From positions 103,634,211 to 103,698,210 of the forward strand of contig JAKCOZ010000001.1 of NCBI GenBank assembly GCA_022605955.1: a DNA stretch of 64,000 bases, read 5' to 3'. The notes beneath the pieces were generated by a model that was not told the origin of the DNA, did no database searches, and worked only from the letters and a program-made list of their open reading frames with translations. The translations under genes and the position numbers were made by a program. Source of the stretch: Rallus limicola (lineage: Eukaryota > Chordata > Aves > Gruiformes > Rallidae). Numbering within the stretch: position 1 is the stretch's first letter; the number at the start of each line of letters is the position of its first letter. Positions 49,940-61,162 of the stretch are shown here, piece after piece.

Positions 49940-50890
49940 AATCCCACACCTGAACTGCACCCTGTGTGAAGGACTGTCTCCTTTTACAGAGAGCTCCTGA
50001 GATGTCCCTCTCATTTGACCCCTCTTAGCTCTTTTGTTGGAAGTCAGTAAACAACCATTCCCTGTTCACCCTTGCCTCGCCACTAGCAATTTAATGCACC
50101 TCTCCCGTTTCCCTTTGTTGCCATTTCTTTCCCAACATGGAGAATCATTGCTTATGTGGAAACCAAACATCCATTCTTCCAACTAGCCTTTTTGTCCTTC
50201 CTCATATTTTTATGTGTCAGCTGCATCCCCTCTGAACGGAGAGGGCCAGATGTGAACACACATTTAGGACGCAGGCACAGCATGAGTTTGTGGGATGGCG
50301 ACATGCTGCTTCCAGTTTTGATCTTCACGCCTCCACTAATAATTCCTAATTTTCAATGTGTTAGTGTGAACAATGATAAGCACTGTGGTGATGTTTCCAC
50401 GCAAGAAACTATTACAAACCTAAGAGCTCATTCTGGTGAGGTATTAAACACCTTAGAGGCCAGCATTTTATATGTGAAATTAAGATTGTTTTTCCCATGT
50501 ACACCACTTCATATCTCCCCACAAAGAATTTCACTGACCACCTCATCATCTTATCCTTCATTTTTATAATGTCCTTGTGCAGTTCTCACGATCAGCCTTG
50601 CATTCACTGCTCTGAATAACTTAGCATGATCAGTGAACAGTCACCTAATTTTTTTCCATTTCCAGACTGTTTAGGAACACACTGAACAGCACGAGCTCTC
50701 CACAAAAAACCCTGCAAGACTCCACTGATGACCTTCCTCCACTGTGAAAGCTGACCGTTATTTTTTGCCCTCTGTTTTCTTTTAATTATCCATGCACAGA
50801 CCTTCTTCCTTACCCATGGCTGTTCGATGCTGCAACAGCTGATGGTGAGGGACCTCGTGAAGACAATCTTAGAAAGTTATCAGTTAGATG
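49940..50890 (-). mobile_element. ancient L3-like CR1 LINE, 3' half
   Basis: Reading the plus strand (antisense to the element), blocks typical of very old amniote CR1/L3 LINEs occur in the right order over about 950 bases. These are a 'ctgtgtgaagga' block, 'tttgacccctcttagctcttttg', 'taataattcctaattttcaatgtgttag', 'cattttatatgtgaaattaag', 'ccatgtacaccacttcatatc', 'tagcatgatcagtgaacagtcacc', 'agactccactgatgacct', 'aattatccatgcacagacc' and 'ggtgagggacctcgtgaa'. The last part corresponds to the reverse-transcriptase core. It is highly diverged, with small insertions and deletions, and is inactive. A frame at 50,156-50,569 inside it is incidental. Confidence 0.78.
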
Positions 50891-51889
50891 AATCACCCAT
50901 TCCTATGTGCTTGTAAATAAATGTGTGTAAGTAGATGCGGGTTTTAAGCTTTCTTGGATGTGTAGCCACATCCCAAGGCAGTGAAGTTACTAGCAGTGAT
51001 GTACCAAATGTCAACAGCAAAGTTCTCCCTGTTCTCACATGTGCTGCTTTATAGCTGAGTAATTTGGTAATTGCAAAACAAATCCCTGAACTTCAGCGTG
51101 GTTTATGCAGGTCTGGGTACACCCAAAGACTGCATTTGTAACAAACACAGGAATAAACTGTAAAAAAAGAAGCAAAAAATTGGTGACAAATTTGATATTT
51201 AGTATTTGAGTTGGAATTTGGCATTCCCATTTGGCAAAACGTTTTATCTTTGTGGATGTTTAAGCACGCATAGATCACAGCCTTCTTACTGCTCTGAGTG
51301 GTTCGTTCATTTTTCAATTAACTGTTTGTTTCTATTAATTTAATTAAAACATTGCAAAGTCTTGTATTTTAATCAACTACCTCTTTTCATCCAACTTTGG
51401 GCAAATCGCAAGGGATGTTTTCAAAAGTGCTTAAGGAGAGGATCTGGCCTGGTGATTTGTGGTCCTGGCACGAGGAGGATTTGAAAGCCAGTAGCTCACC
51501 AGCTCTAAGGCCCAGCTTCAACCCTGCACTTTCCCGCTTCTTACATGGACCAACTGGCCACCATGTTGTGAGTGAACCAGGAGCTGACCTGAACTAGCTG
51601 AAGAAACTAATGTGAAAAAAATAGTCCGTCCGTCACCAGAAAAGACTGTTTTTGTCGGTGTTTATTTGGCACCTCAGCGAGGCAGCAGCCACCCACCAGC
51701 ACAACAGTCTGCCTTTTGCTTAAAACACTGTCACCAAAAATACACTACTTTATATTACTGTGTGATGATCTAGTCTGACATTGTGAAATAAATGTTAAAA
51801 CTATCCCTGAAACTTCACCTTGTGACTGGTTTATAAATGGTGTCTCAAAGAAAGAAACAGTTAAATCTAATAAAGTATCTTAAAGTGAT
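50891..51889. other. intergenic DNA, nothing recognised
   Basis: About 1 kb, AT-rich, with no recognisable gene or repeat. Confidence 0.5.
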
Positions 51890-52150
51890 AGAACCCGAGG
51901 GAACAGCATGAAGCTGAGACAAGGGAGGTTTAGGCTGGACGTTAGGAAGAGGCTCTGTACTGAGCGGGTGGTCGGGCACTTGCACAGGCTCCCCAGGGCA
52001 GGGGTCACAGCACCCAGCTTGGCTGAGGTCAGGAAGAGTCTGGACGATGCACAGTCCCATGCTCTGACCTGGCTGGTCAGAGCCAGGAGCTGGACTCAAT
52101 GATCCTTGTGGGCCCTTCCAACTCAGGATATTCTGTGATTCTATGATTCT
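51890..52150 (+). mobile_element. CR1 LINE 3'-end fragment
   Basis: A well-preserved CR1 3' end: 'gaagctgagacaagggagg', 'ggctggacgttaggaag', 'gggtggtcgggcacttgc', 'caatgatccttgtgggccc' and the terminus 'attctgtgattctatgattct'. It is 5'-truncated to about 260 bases. A hairpin begins immediately after its terminus. Confidence 0.9.
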
Positions 52151-52184
52151 TTTGCAGTAGATATCACATTATATCTACTGTAAA
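52151..52184. repeat. inverted repeat abutting CR1 terminus
   Basis: The arms CAGTAGATAT (52,155-52,164) and ATATCTACTG (52,171-52,180) are exact reverse complements around CACATT. One further mismatch and three more pairs extend the stem to 14 positions (52,151-52,164 with 52,171-52,184). Confidence 0.85.
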
Positions 52185-53370
52185 ATCTCTACTGCCAGGA
52201 TAAATCTTGCAATTGGGTGGGGAAAGTTTCAGAGGCATGAAAACTTTTTGCAAAGCAAGAGAAAACCAAGGAGCACAAAAGGGCTTTTTAATTAATCCAT
52301 AGAAAATGAGCCACCTCTCATGGTGCTGTAGCTCTCTGTCCCCACAGCTGCCAACCCAGGATGCATGGTAAAGGATTCTGCAGGGTGGGAAATGCATCTC
52401 CTCCCCTCCACGTCAACAGTTTGGCAGCCAGTCTGACCCCATGGCTGCCAGCATTGCACGTGTGGCCAAGGGACAGGGCTGCACCACAGCAAAACCCATC
52501 AGATGTAACAAGGGTGGGCTCACATGTGTCAAAAGGACATTTTCCTCCACTACTCTTTCTGTTAAGGGTTCTTAATAGAACTGCTGCAGTAACAGACAAG
52601 AGTACAAACTTTGCAGAAAAGACCAAAGTTGCTTCTGACTGCTTATTTCAAGCCAGAGAACATCTAAAAAATATCCTTGCTTTAAATGAGTAGTAGGCAA
52701 GACCAGCAGAAGTGATGACTGGAGCTCTGGGCATGGAGTGCTCTCAGAGAAGTTTAACAACATGCTGTGTCCTACAGTTCTCCATCATGGCATTTAAATA
52801 TTTTATCTCTTTCCTGTACTCAGAATTATGTATTAGGAAAAGGAAGGAAGGGTCTGGAAGATTGTTTTCCTGTGTTCTTGTTAAGCTTCTCTCTTTCAAG
52901 CCTGGTGCCCATATGGCCTGTTAATAATGCAGCACTGTAATTTAACATGGTTTGCATTTGAATAGATCCTAAAGTAAGCATGGTCCGGGATAGTGCTCAC
53001 TTAATATGAAGTGCACAGATCAAGGGGTACCGACAAGCAAAGCAAACTGTAAATGTGAAAAGGTGGAGGAAAAACAGAAGCCACCCCAAGCAATTCAGAA
53101 GTATGTATTATTATTATTATTATCATTAATGTTATCCTATTGAGGTTTCATCCCGTCAGCTTAAGTGGAAACGGATTACATTTTAATTCCCTTCTGCATT
53201 TCCAGTGAATCCCAGTAAGGTGCAGAGTTTTAATCAGAATGTGGAAGTAGGTTTTTATAGAAAGAGCTTGTCATTTCATTCTAACTCGCTCAGGGAAGGT
53301 GCTTCACTACAAATCGGGAAAAGAGAAGAAAGATGAGAAAGAAGACCAAAAAAAAGAGAAAGAGAGAAGG
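52185..53370. other. intergenic DNA, nothing recognised
   Basis: About 1.2 kb with no recognisable gene. Contains an (ATT)n microsatellite at about 53,106-53,122 and an A/G-rich lead-in to the following CR1 at 53,320-53,370. Confidence 0.5.
53106..53122. repeat. (ATT)n microsatellite
   Basis: About six ATT units in tandem. Confidence 0.85.
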
Positions 53371-54700
53371 CATCATAGAATCACAGAATGGTTTGGGTTG
53401 GAAGGGACCTTAAAGATCATAAAGTTCCACCCACCTGCCAGGGGCAAGGACACCTCTCTCTAGACCAGGCTGCCCAAGGCCCCATCTAAACTGGCCTTGA
53501 ACACTTACAGGGAGGGGGCAGCCACCACTTCTCTAAACCTGTTCCATTGCCTCACCACCCTCATAGTGAAGAATTTCTTCCTAACATCCAATCTAAATTA
53601 ACCCCCTTCCAATTTAATACCATTACTCCTCATCCTATTGCTACATGCCCTTCTAAAAAGTCCCTTCCCAGCTTCCTTGTAGGCCCCTTCAGGTACTGGG
53701 GGCTATAAGATGCATCCAGAGCCTTCTCTTCTCCAAGCTGAACAAGCCCAACTCTCTTAGCCTGTCTTCATAGGAGAGGTGCTCCAGTCCTCCAATCATC
53801 TTCATGGCCCTCCTCTGGACCCATTCCAACAGTTACATGTCCTGCTTCACTGGGGACTCCAGAACTGGACAAAGTACTCCAGGTGAGGTCTCAAGAGAGC
53901 AGAGTAGGTGGGCAGAATCACCTCCCTTGACCTGCTGGCCATGCTCCTTCTGATGCAGCCCAGGATACCATTTGCCTTCTGAGTTGTGAACACTCATTGT
54001 TGGTTCATGTCGAGCTTCTCATCCACCATCAACCCTAAGTCCTTCTCTGCAGGGCTGCTCTCTATCGCTTCATCTCCCAGGTTGTATTGATGATGAAGAT
54101 TGCCTCAACACAGGTACAGGATCTTGCACTTGTCCTTGTTGAACCTCATGATGTTCACATGGGCCCACTTCTCCAGCTTTTCCAGGTCCCTTTGGATTGC
54201 ATTCCATCCTTCCAGTGCACCACCAGCTTGGTGTCATCCACAAACTTTCTGAGGGTGCATTCAACCTGACCATCAATGCCATCGATGAAGATATTAAATA
54301 CCATTCCCTGTACAGACCCCTGAAGGACACCACTTGTCACATCTCTCCATCTGGACTTCGAGCGTTTGACGACTACTCTCTGGGTGTGACCATCCAAGCA
54401 ATTCCTTATCCACCAAACAGTCCACCCATCAAATCCATGTCTCTCCAGTTTAGAGAGAAGGACGTTGTGGGGGACCGTGTCAAAGGCTTTACGGAAGCCC
54501 AGATAGATGACATCCATTGCTTTTCCTCTGTCCACCAATGTAGCCACCCCATCATAGAAAGCCACTAGGTTGGTCAAGCAGGATTTGCCCCTGGTGAAGC
54601 CATGCTGACTGCCACAAATCACCACCCTGTCTTCCATGTGCCTTAGCATAGCTTCTAGGAGAAGTTGTTTTTCTGAGGTATCCCCACACAGAGGTGAGGA
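53371..54700 (-). mobile_element. CR1 LINE with partial reverse-transcriptase ORF
   Basis: The longest young CR1 copy here, about 1.3 kb. Its 3' terminus is at 53,371 ('catcatagaatcacagaatgg' reverse complement). Its 5' truncation at about 54,700 falls within the reverse transcriptase. The minus-strand frame at 54,155-54,700 shows '[12 protein letters not shown]', 'KAFDTVPHN' and the 'FVDDTKL' form of the catalytic motif (FADD in most CR1s). The motif-A block reads 'YLGFRKAFD', where most copies have Asp in place of the Gly. The frame is broken before the C-terminal part, so the copy is dead. A purine-rich simple repeat abuts its 5' end. Confidence 0.9.
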
Positions 54701-54771
54701 AGAAGGAAGGGAGGAAGGGACAAAGGAAGGCAAAAGGGGAAAGGGAAGGGGAAGGAAGGGGAAGGGAAGAA
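54700..54771. repeat. purine-rich (GGAAGGGAAA-like) simple repeat
   Basis: About 70 bases made almost only of G and A in GGAAGG/GGGAAA-type units, directly against the 5' truncation point of the CR1 copy. Confidence 0.85.
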
Positions 54772-57700
54772 TGAGCTAAGGAGTTGATGTTTAGCTTTGT
54801 GTTAGCAAAGCTGGGAGTGAACTAAGAAGACTTCATAGCAGTGAATATGACTGTGCTATGGATGCAGGGCTTACATGGCTCTGGTCAGGGACAGGCACAC
54901 TCCCTAGGTTATGCAATGGCTGCTTTCTGAGTGACACAGATGGGAGGAAAGAGGACTTTGGGCAATGCTTATGTTACAGCCATCACCCTGGACACTGTCC
55001 CACATTCACCAAACCTTAGGGTTTGGAGATACAGCTGCTATTTCTTCTTCTGACAGCTAAGAAAAGATGAGCCAAAGTGTAAGCAAGCCTTTCAGAATTG
55101 AGAAACTCTGTGTCATGACTGCGATTAAGCCATGCCTTTTCATTAACAACTACAGCAGGCCCTGCTTAAAGACAACCCATAGGAAGCAAAGGAAGGGTGA
55201 GTATATGGTTTGGCCAGTGTATTTAATTTTACTGCACCTCCATGATCTCTGTCCCACGAGGTCAGAAAAGAGGTTTGGTAGAAGTCTATAAATGGAAGAA
55301 TTCGTAGTGTTCATATGACTATTTTTGCTGCCAAGAGCTGGTCCTGACCTGGACTGATGGGCAGGAGAAGGGCAGGTCTTGTGCAAGAGCATGTTTCCTC
55401 CAGCAGCCTTGTGTCCTCATGCTGCCTGCTCTCACTGCCAGGTACAGCCACCCTCGGGAAGCAGCCCTAGCTAAAGTCCATGGGGTTTTGCACATCAGGG
55501 ATCTCAAAGGGCCTCTCTCTCCTCAAAGGAGAAAGGAAAAAAGTTTTAGTAGATGGAAAATTCAGTTCACTTAATGGGTTTTCAGTGATTATTCACCAAC
55601 AGTAACACTTTTTATTTGATTTCTACCCACAGCACCCCAGCTAACATAATGCTTAAGTATTCAGAGGAGACAAAACCAATTATGTAACTTTGTGATATCT
55701 AAGCAATAATAATGAAAAAGCTCCATTTCTATCACAGTTAGGGAAAAACAAGACCTATTACTCACATAACATTTAACTCACTACAGTTCTTCTGTCTCAA
55801 AGCACTAATAAAATGTAACCGCACTGCACATGCTGTTGAGAGAGCAGATTTCCACAGATTTACTAGAGAATCTGAAACTTTCTGCTTAAGCATGAATAGG
55901 TAACTGAAATATCAGTGTAACAGCTTCCAAAGGAAAAAAAAACCCTCCTCCCAAAGTGCACATGGCATAAAAAATGGATAAATAAATGTGAGGTTGAGAA
56001 ACACAGTATCAGCTTTTGTTCCTGTTCTGGAGACATTGGGCAATGGAGGCTGTTCCCCAAATTACAAGTCTAAGGAAATTTGCCAGGGTGTTGTGGGTTT
56101 TTTTTCCCTCCAGTCGCTCCCTTTATAAAGGGAGCTTGAAAATGGCGGAAGTAAAACAAAGCATGTTTCCCCCTCTGCATCATCGGGATCTGTCAAGTCG
56201 CATTCAGCACAGGTTTGCATGCCTGGAGCCCACATTTTTGGCACGGGCCTGAATTGGAAAGGAGAGATGGAACGCCCAGTACACGATGGGGAGTTGCTGG
56301 CTTACTCGGGAAAGCTGGCTGCCAGGAAAGATGACAAACCATTCACTAGTCACTAATGTGACATCGTTTTTGAAAGAGGAAATCCTCTCCTGACATGCCT
56401 TTGCAGGATTATTGTCCATAAGACTTGAGAAGAAAATGCTTGTTTCTCCCCTGGATCGGGGAGGCCTCAGCTTTGCAGAAGTACACGCTTTCGGGAACGG
56501 CTCTCCTCCAGGCATGCCACAGGAGGGATGGAGACAGCACAAGGCTGAATCCTTGTAGCAGGTCATTTGGTCTGCAGGTCTTCAGAAGGAAACATTAAAG
56601 GAACCAACTTCTGAAAATACTTTATATAAATGTATATCCGTACGCACACGTACATACACCACATGCCTGTGTGCTAAGGAGATAGATACATTAGAAGTCA
56701 ATAGCAGCACTACAGAGGTAACTTGAATGCTTTGTGAATCCCACAGAACAGCTTACATCCCAATGACATGGTCCAGCACACCACCTAACTTCAGATTTCT
56801 TGATAAACCACTTGCTGTATTGATTACCTGACAAGCTCATAAAACCTCCATCAGCTATCCACAGCTTAAATTTTGGCTAAGGATTAATTTAAGAGGTTTT
56901 ATGCAATGCAGTCAAATTTACTTTAGCTTTGCAAGACTATAATATTCCCAGGCTCCAGAGAATTTACTGTAAAAAAATCCACTTCTCCCCATACTTAAAG
57001 TGTACACAAGTATATTATGAAGCATAACTCCTCATGATCCCTCAACGCTATCATGCCCCAGTTATACCAGAATTTGTTGATTTTAACTTCCTCGTTGTGT
57101 CATTGCCAACGGATACATTTACTCTTCTTATCTAAGGTTTTATCTTTCAAAGTTTCTTCTAAAAGAAGAAACATCAACAGCATCTAGACATATGAGAAGG
57201 AAGTTGCTTGTGATCTCATACAAAGGATTTGCACCCTTAGCATTTTCGTGACTGCTGACTTTTTAAATCTTACTTTGTGACTTTCACAGCTTGGATTTTA
57301 ACTCACTGAACTGGAAGAACTTTGGGACAAGATGGCTTGATATAGACACTGAACTTTTTTGCTGAGCACTATCTGCTGAGAAGAACAAAGAGATATATTA
57401 AAAGTACCTACAAATCTGTATGCGGTCTTCAAATGGGAGTATACATCATAAAGATTTCCTGCACTGCATCTACACTGGAAAGCAGTTAAATCAAGGTTAG
57501 ATACACATAATGAAATACTTGTGAAGTGCAAGGGACATTTCATACAAGGCAGCTACCAGGTGCGTATTTCTGTTAACTACACATCTGTCTAGTAACAATT
57601 TACAGTTTGAAATATGTGGGGTTTTGTTTGTATTAATGTGTGTTGACTGCGAACAGAAGTTACACCCAGCTAGAGTAAGCATCTTTTCTGGAATGCATCC

Positions 57701-57854
57701 ACACCAATTCTGAGAAGTTCAGTAGCCCCTTACCTCCACTGGCAGCTCTATCACCCCTCCCTCACACCCTCCAGGTGGGTTACCGCTGCATTACCGCAAA
57801 TTTCTTTAGCTCAAATTCACTTCATCCACCACTCTTCCACCATCCCCTCTGCTT
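54772..57854. other. intergenic DNA, nothing recognised
   Basis: About 3.1 kb with no gene recognised. The 56,040-56,560 part is GC-richer and non-repetitive, and might be a conserved regulatory element, but I cannot test conservation here. Confidence 0.45.
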
Positions 57855-58390
57855 TAGAATCACAGGCTGGTTTGGATTGAAAGGGATCTCAAAGCCCATC
57901 TAGCTCCAATCCCCCTGCCATGGGCAGGGACACCCTCCACTAGACCAGGTTGCCCAAAGCCCCATCCAGCCTGGTCTTGAACCCTGCCAGGGAGGGGGCA
58001 GCCACAGCTTCTCTGGGCAGCCTGTGTAAGTGCCTCACTGCCCTCACAGGGAACAATTTCTTCCTAATATCAGATCAAAAACTGCCCTCCTTCAGTTTAA
58101 GGCCATTGCCCCTTGTGCTGTCACCCCATGCTCTTGTAACCAGCCCCTCCCCAGCTTTCTTGTAGGTCCCCTTCAGGTACTGGAAGGCTGCAATAGGTCT
58201 CCCTGGAGCCTTCTCCTCTCCAGGCTGAACAAGCCCAGAGCTCAGCCTGTCTTCACAGGAAAGGTGTTGCAGCCCCCTGATCATATTCATGGCCCTCCTC
58301 TGGACTTGCTCTAACAGTTCCATGTCTGTCTTGTGCTGGGGACCCAGAGTTGGACACAGTACTCCAGGTGGGGTCTCACAAGAATGGAGA
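57855..58390 (-). mobile_element. CR1 LINE, 3' part
   Basis: Starts with 'tagaatcacaggctggtttgg' (reverse complement of the 3' terminus) and continues through the 3' untranslated region into the end of the ORF. On the minus strand the 'ELLEQVQRRA', 'MIRGLQHLS' and 'FQYLKGTYKK' blocks typical of the CR1 polyprotein C-terminus are readable. It is 5'-truncated at about 58,390. Confidence 0.9.
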
Positions 58391-60039
58391 AGGTAATAAA
58401 CTGTCTGTGCAGTCATCCCATAGCTTGATCCAGAGCCTTTAATACCTGGTTAGGATTAAGATAGGAATAAGCTGCTCTCACCTGTTTATCCAGTGCTACA
58501 AGCCCAGGGAGATCAGGGAGATCATCCTCCTTATGACAACTATTTTACATTTCTTATTTGCATCTTATTTGTGACATTTCTACCAGCATCACTAGTGCAT
58601 GTGATGGCTGCCGTTTTAGGAAGTGTGTACGGAAGACGTTTTGTCAGTTACCTTTCATTTTCTAAGCCAGATCCAAATGGTCACTCAGCTGTCCGTGAAC
58701 ATCCTTTCAATTCATGCATGCCATCATGTGCAAGACCTGTACCTCACTTGGGGAAGCGATGGGAGCAAGGCTAGTTGTTTTTTTTTCAGTGCAGAGTCTG
58801 TCTGTCTGTCGCAGAGCAGGCTAAATCCTGGCGCAAGTTCCGCAAAATGGATCGCACTTCCTGCCATCCTTTCATCTGTTCCAAGCCATCAGTTCACGTG
58901 CGAATTATGGGTGGGTTGTGGTTGTCCCCTGCGCATTCAGTGTTCTCCCCAAAGCAGGTGTTTCTGCCAGGTCCGTACGGAGGCTTCGTTCACAGGTGGA
59001 AACCCGCGTGTATTACACATTTCAGGGTGTGCAGTGTCACACCGGTAATGCATCAGTTCCTTTGTGCTTATGGCACACGTAGCTTATGCCTCTAGTTGAG
59101 GATTTCTCAAGTACCCTTCTCTTTTCAGTGGGTGTGTTTAAAATGGTGCCTGCTTTCTGAAGCCCAGCTACACCAATCACTATGCATTCAAGACAAATTA
59201 CACTGTGATTTAACTGGGTTGGAGGAGGGATGGGGCGGGTGGTTCCTGGCTCGCTAAAGGTGTGAAGGCAGAGCATGTTGAGGATGGTGCCGGCTGCTTG
59301 CAGCAGGTCACACTGAGGCAAAGGACATGGGGAGGGTATAAAAGATTCCCCTCATGTGTGTACACCTGCAAAGAACTGCCACTGCTCTCAAACACTGAAT
59401 GGCACACAGTGTTGGTATGCAGGATTCCACCTCTCCTCACAGCTCCAGCCTAAAATTGTCTATTGTTCAGGGCATGTCTCAGTTGATTTCACTCTAAGGT
59501 TTTGGACCAGCTAAGAAAAAAATCATGGCCGTGGGTTTCCAAATCTCCATGAGGCACTAATGATGGCTTATTTGCCATGGCATTTTATTTTATCAAGAGG
59601 AGTGCATGTGGATTCTCAAGCACTTTCCTTGCTCATGCTGCACAGCTCCACGGAAATATACAACCCTAACTGAAAGGAGATTAAATTAGATTTAGGAGAT
59701 GAGAAGTCCTGAAAAAGAAAACAAAAACCCTAATCAGTGTATTGTAATGATGGAAGACAGTTTAAAGAAATTTAATGCCATGTAATACATATTAAAAAGG
59801 CAGATTTTTACAGCTGTACATCTTTTCCAGTTTGCTTATGCCTGGTAACAAGTAGCACTGAGATACAAAACGCATTAGAAGCCACCACACAGGACAGACA
59901 CTCACTGAAACAGCAAGTTAATTCAGCATCATTTTCTTGTGGTTTCAGACAGAGGTGACAAGTTCTAGAAGTATCTGGCTGTTTGTCCTGTGTCCTTTTT
60001 CTTATCCCACTGAGAAACCACCCTTGCAGCTGCTCTGCT
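58391..60039. other. intergenic DNA with promoter-like motifs
   Basis: About 1.65 kb with no recognised gene. It contains a GC box at 59,232-59,239 and a TATA box at 59,337-59,344 on the plus strand. Several frames of 90-140 codons at 58.5-59.4 kb overlap one another on both strands, and none resembles a known family. Confidence 0.45.
59232..59344 (+). promoter_or_regulatory. candidate core promoter (GC box plus TATA box)
   Basis: GGGGCGGG at 59,232-59,239 (an Sp1-type GC box) is followed about 100 bases later by GGGTATAAAAG, with TATAAAAG at 59,337-59,344. Initiation would be expected near 59,370 on the plus strand. No coding exon follows that I can recognise, so any transcript may be noncoding, or the match may be fortuitous. 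Confidence 0.25.
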
Positions 60040-60611
60040 TGGTCAGCATGGATTCACCAAGGGGAAATCATGCTTGACCAGTCTCATAGCCTTCTATGAT
60101 CTCATCACCGGCCGGGTAGATAGAAGGAAAACAGTGGATGTCATCTACCTTGACTTCTACAAGGCTTTTGATACTGTCTCCCATGACACCTTGATAAAAA
60201 AGCTGAGAGAGCATGGGATAGATGAGTGGACAGTGAAGTGGGTTGAGAATTGGTTGTCAGGCCAAGCTCAGAGGGTGGTGATCAGTGGAGCAGAATCTGA
60301 CTGGAGGCCTGTTACTAGCGGTGTTCCCCAGGGCTCGGTGTTGGGTCCAGTCCTGTTTAACATCTTCATCGAGGACCTCAATGAGGGAATATCATCCACC
60401 CTCAGCAAGTACCCCAATGATACAAAGCTGGGAGCAGTGGCTGACACACAAGAACACTGTGCTGCCATCCAGCAAGACCTGGAAAGGCTGGAGAGCTGGG
60501 CAGGGAGAAACCAGATGAGGATTAATAAAAGCAAGTGTAGAGTCTTGCACCTGGGAAGGAGTAACCGCTGGAATCAGTACAGGCATGAAGATGACCTGTT
60601 GGAGAGGAGCT
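60040..60611 (+). mobile_element. CR1 LINE reverse-transcriptase fragment lacking its 3' end
   Basis: A plus-strand frame from about 60,040 encodes a well-preserved CR1 reverse-transcriptase core: 'HGFTKGKSCLTS', 'VIYLDFYKAFDTVSH', '[17 protein letters not shown]' and '[18 protein letters not shown]'. The YxDD-equivalent motif reads 'YPNDTKL', with Asn where the first catalytic Asp is expected, so it is inactive. The copy stops abruptly after 'DDLLERS' at about 60,611, where it joins an opposite-strand CR1. The usual CR1 3' untranslated region is missing, which is unusual because retrotransposed copies normally keep the 3' end. Confidence 0.88.
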
Positions 60612-61162
60612 TGGTGTCATCAGCAAATTTGCTGGGGGGGTCAACTCAATCCCACTGCCAATATCATTAATAAAGATAATGAACAGCGCCAGTCCCATCA
60701 TAGACCCTTGAGGAACACCACTTGTCAGAGTCTTCCATCTGGACTTGGAGCCATTGACCACCACCCTCTGCATGTGACCATCCAGCCTATTTCTGATCCA
60801 CTGAACTGTCCATCCATCAAATCCATATCTCTCCAACTCAGAGACAAGGATGCTGGGGGGAGCCATGTCAAAGGCCTTGCAGAGATCCAGACAGACAACA
60901 TCCATAGCTCTTCCCTTGTCCACTGATGCAGTTACTCCATTGTAAAAAGCCACTAGTTTGGTCAGGCAGGACTTGCCCCTAGTAAAGCCATGATGGCCGT
61001 CTTGAATCACCTCCTTGTCCTCCATGTGCCTCAGCATAGCTTCTAGGAGGATCTGTTCCATGATCTTCCCAGGCACAGAGGTGAGGCTGACAGATTGGTA
61101 GTTCCAAGGGTCCTCATTCTTACCCTTCTTATAAATGGCTGTGATATTTCCTCTTAGTCATT
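60608..61162 (-). mobile_element. CR1 LINE reverse-transcriptase fragment, opposite strand
   Basis: On the minus strand from about 61,162 down to 60,608 lies another CR1 reverse-transcriptase segment: '[13 protein letters not shown]', 'PGKIMEQ', '[12 protein letters not shown]', '[12 protein letters not shown]', '[14 protein letters not shown]' and '[10 protein letters not shown]'. Near 60,640, beside a seven-base C run, the frame shifts before the FADD motif. The fragment ends inside that motif region at 60,608-60,611, against the plus-strand CR1. It also lacks its 3' end. Confidence 0.88.
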
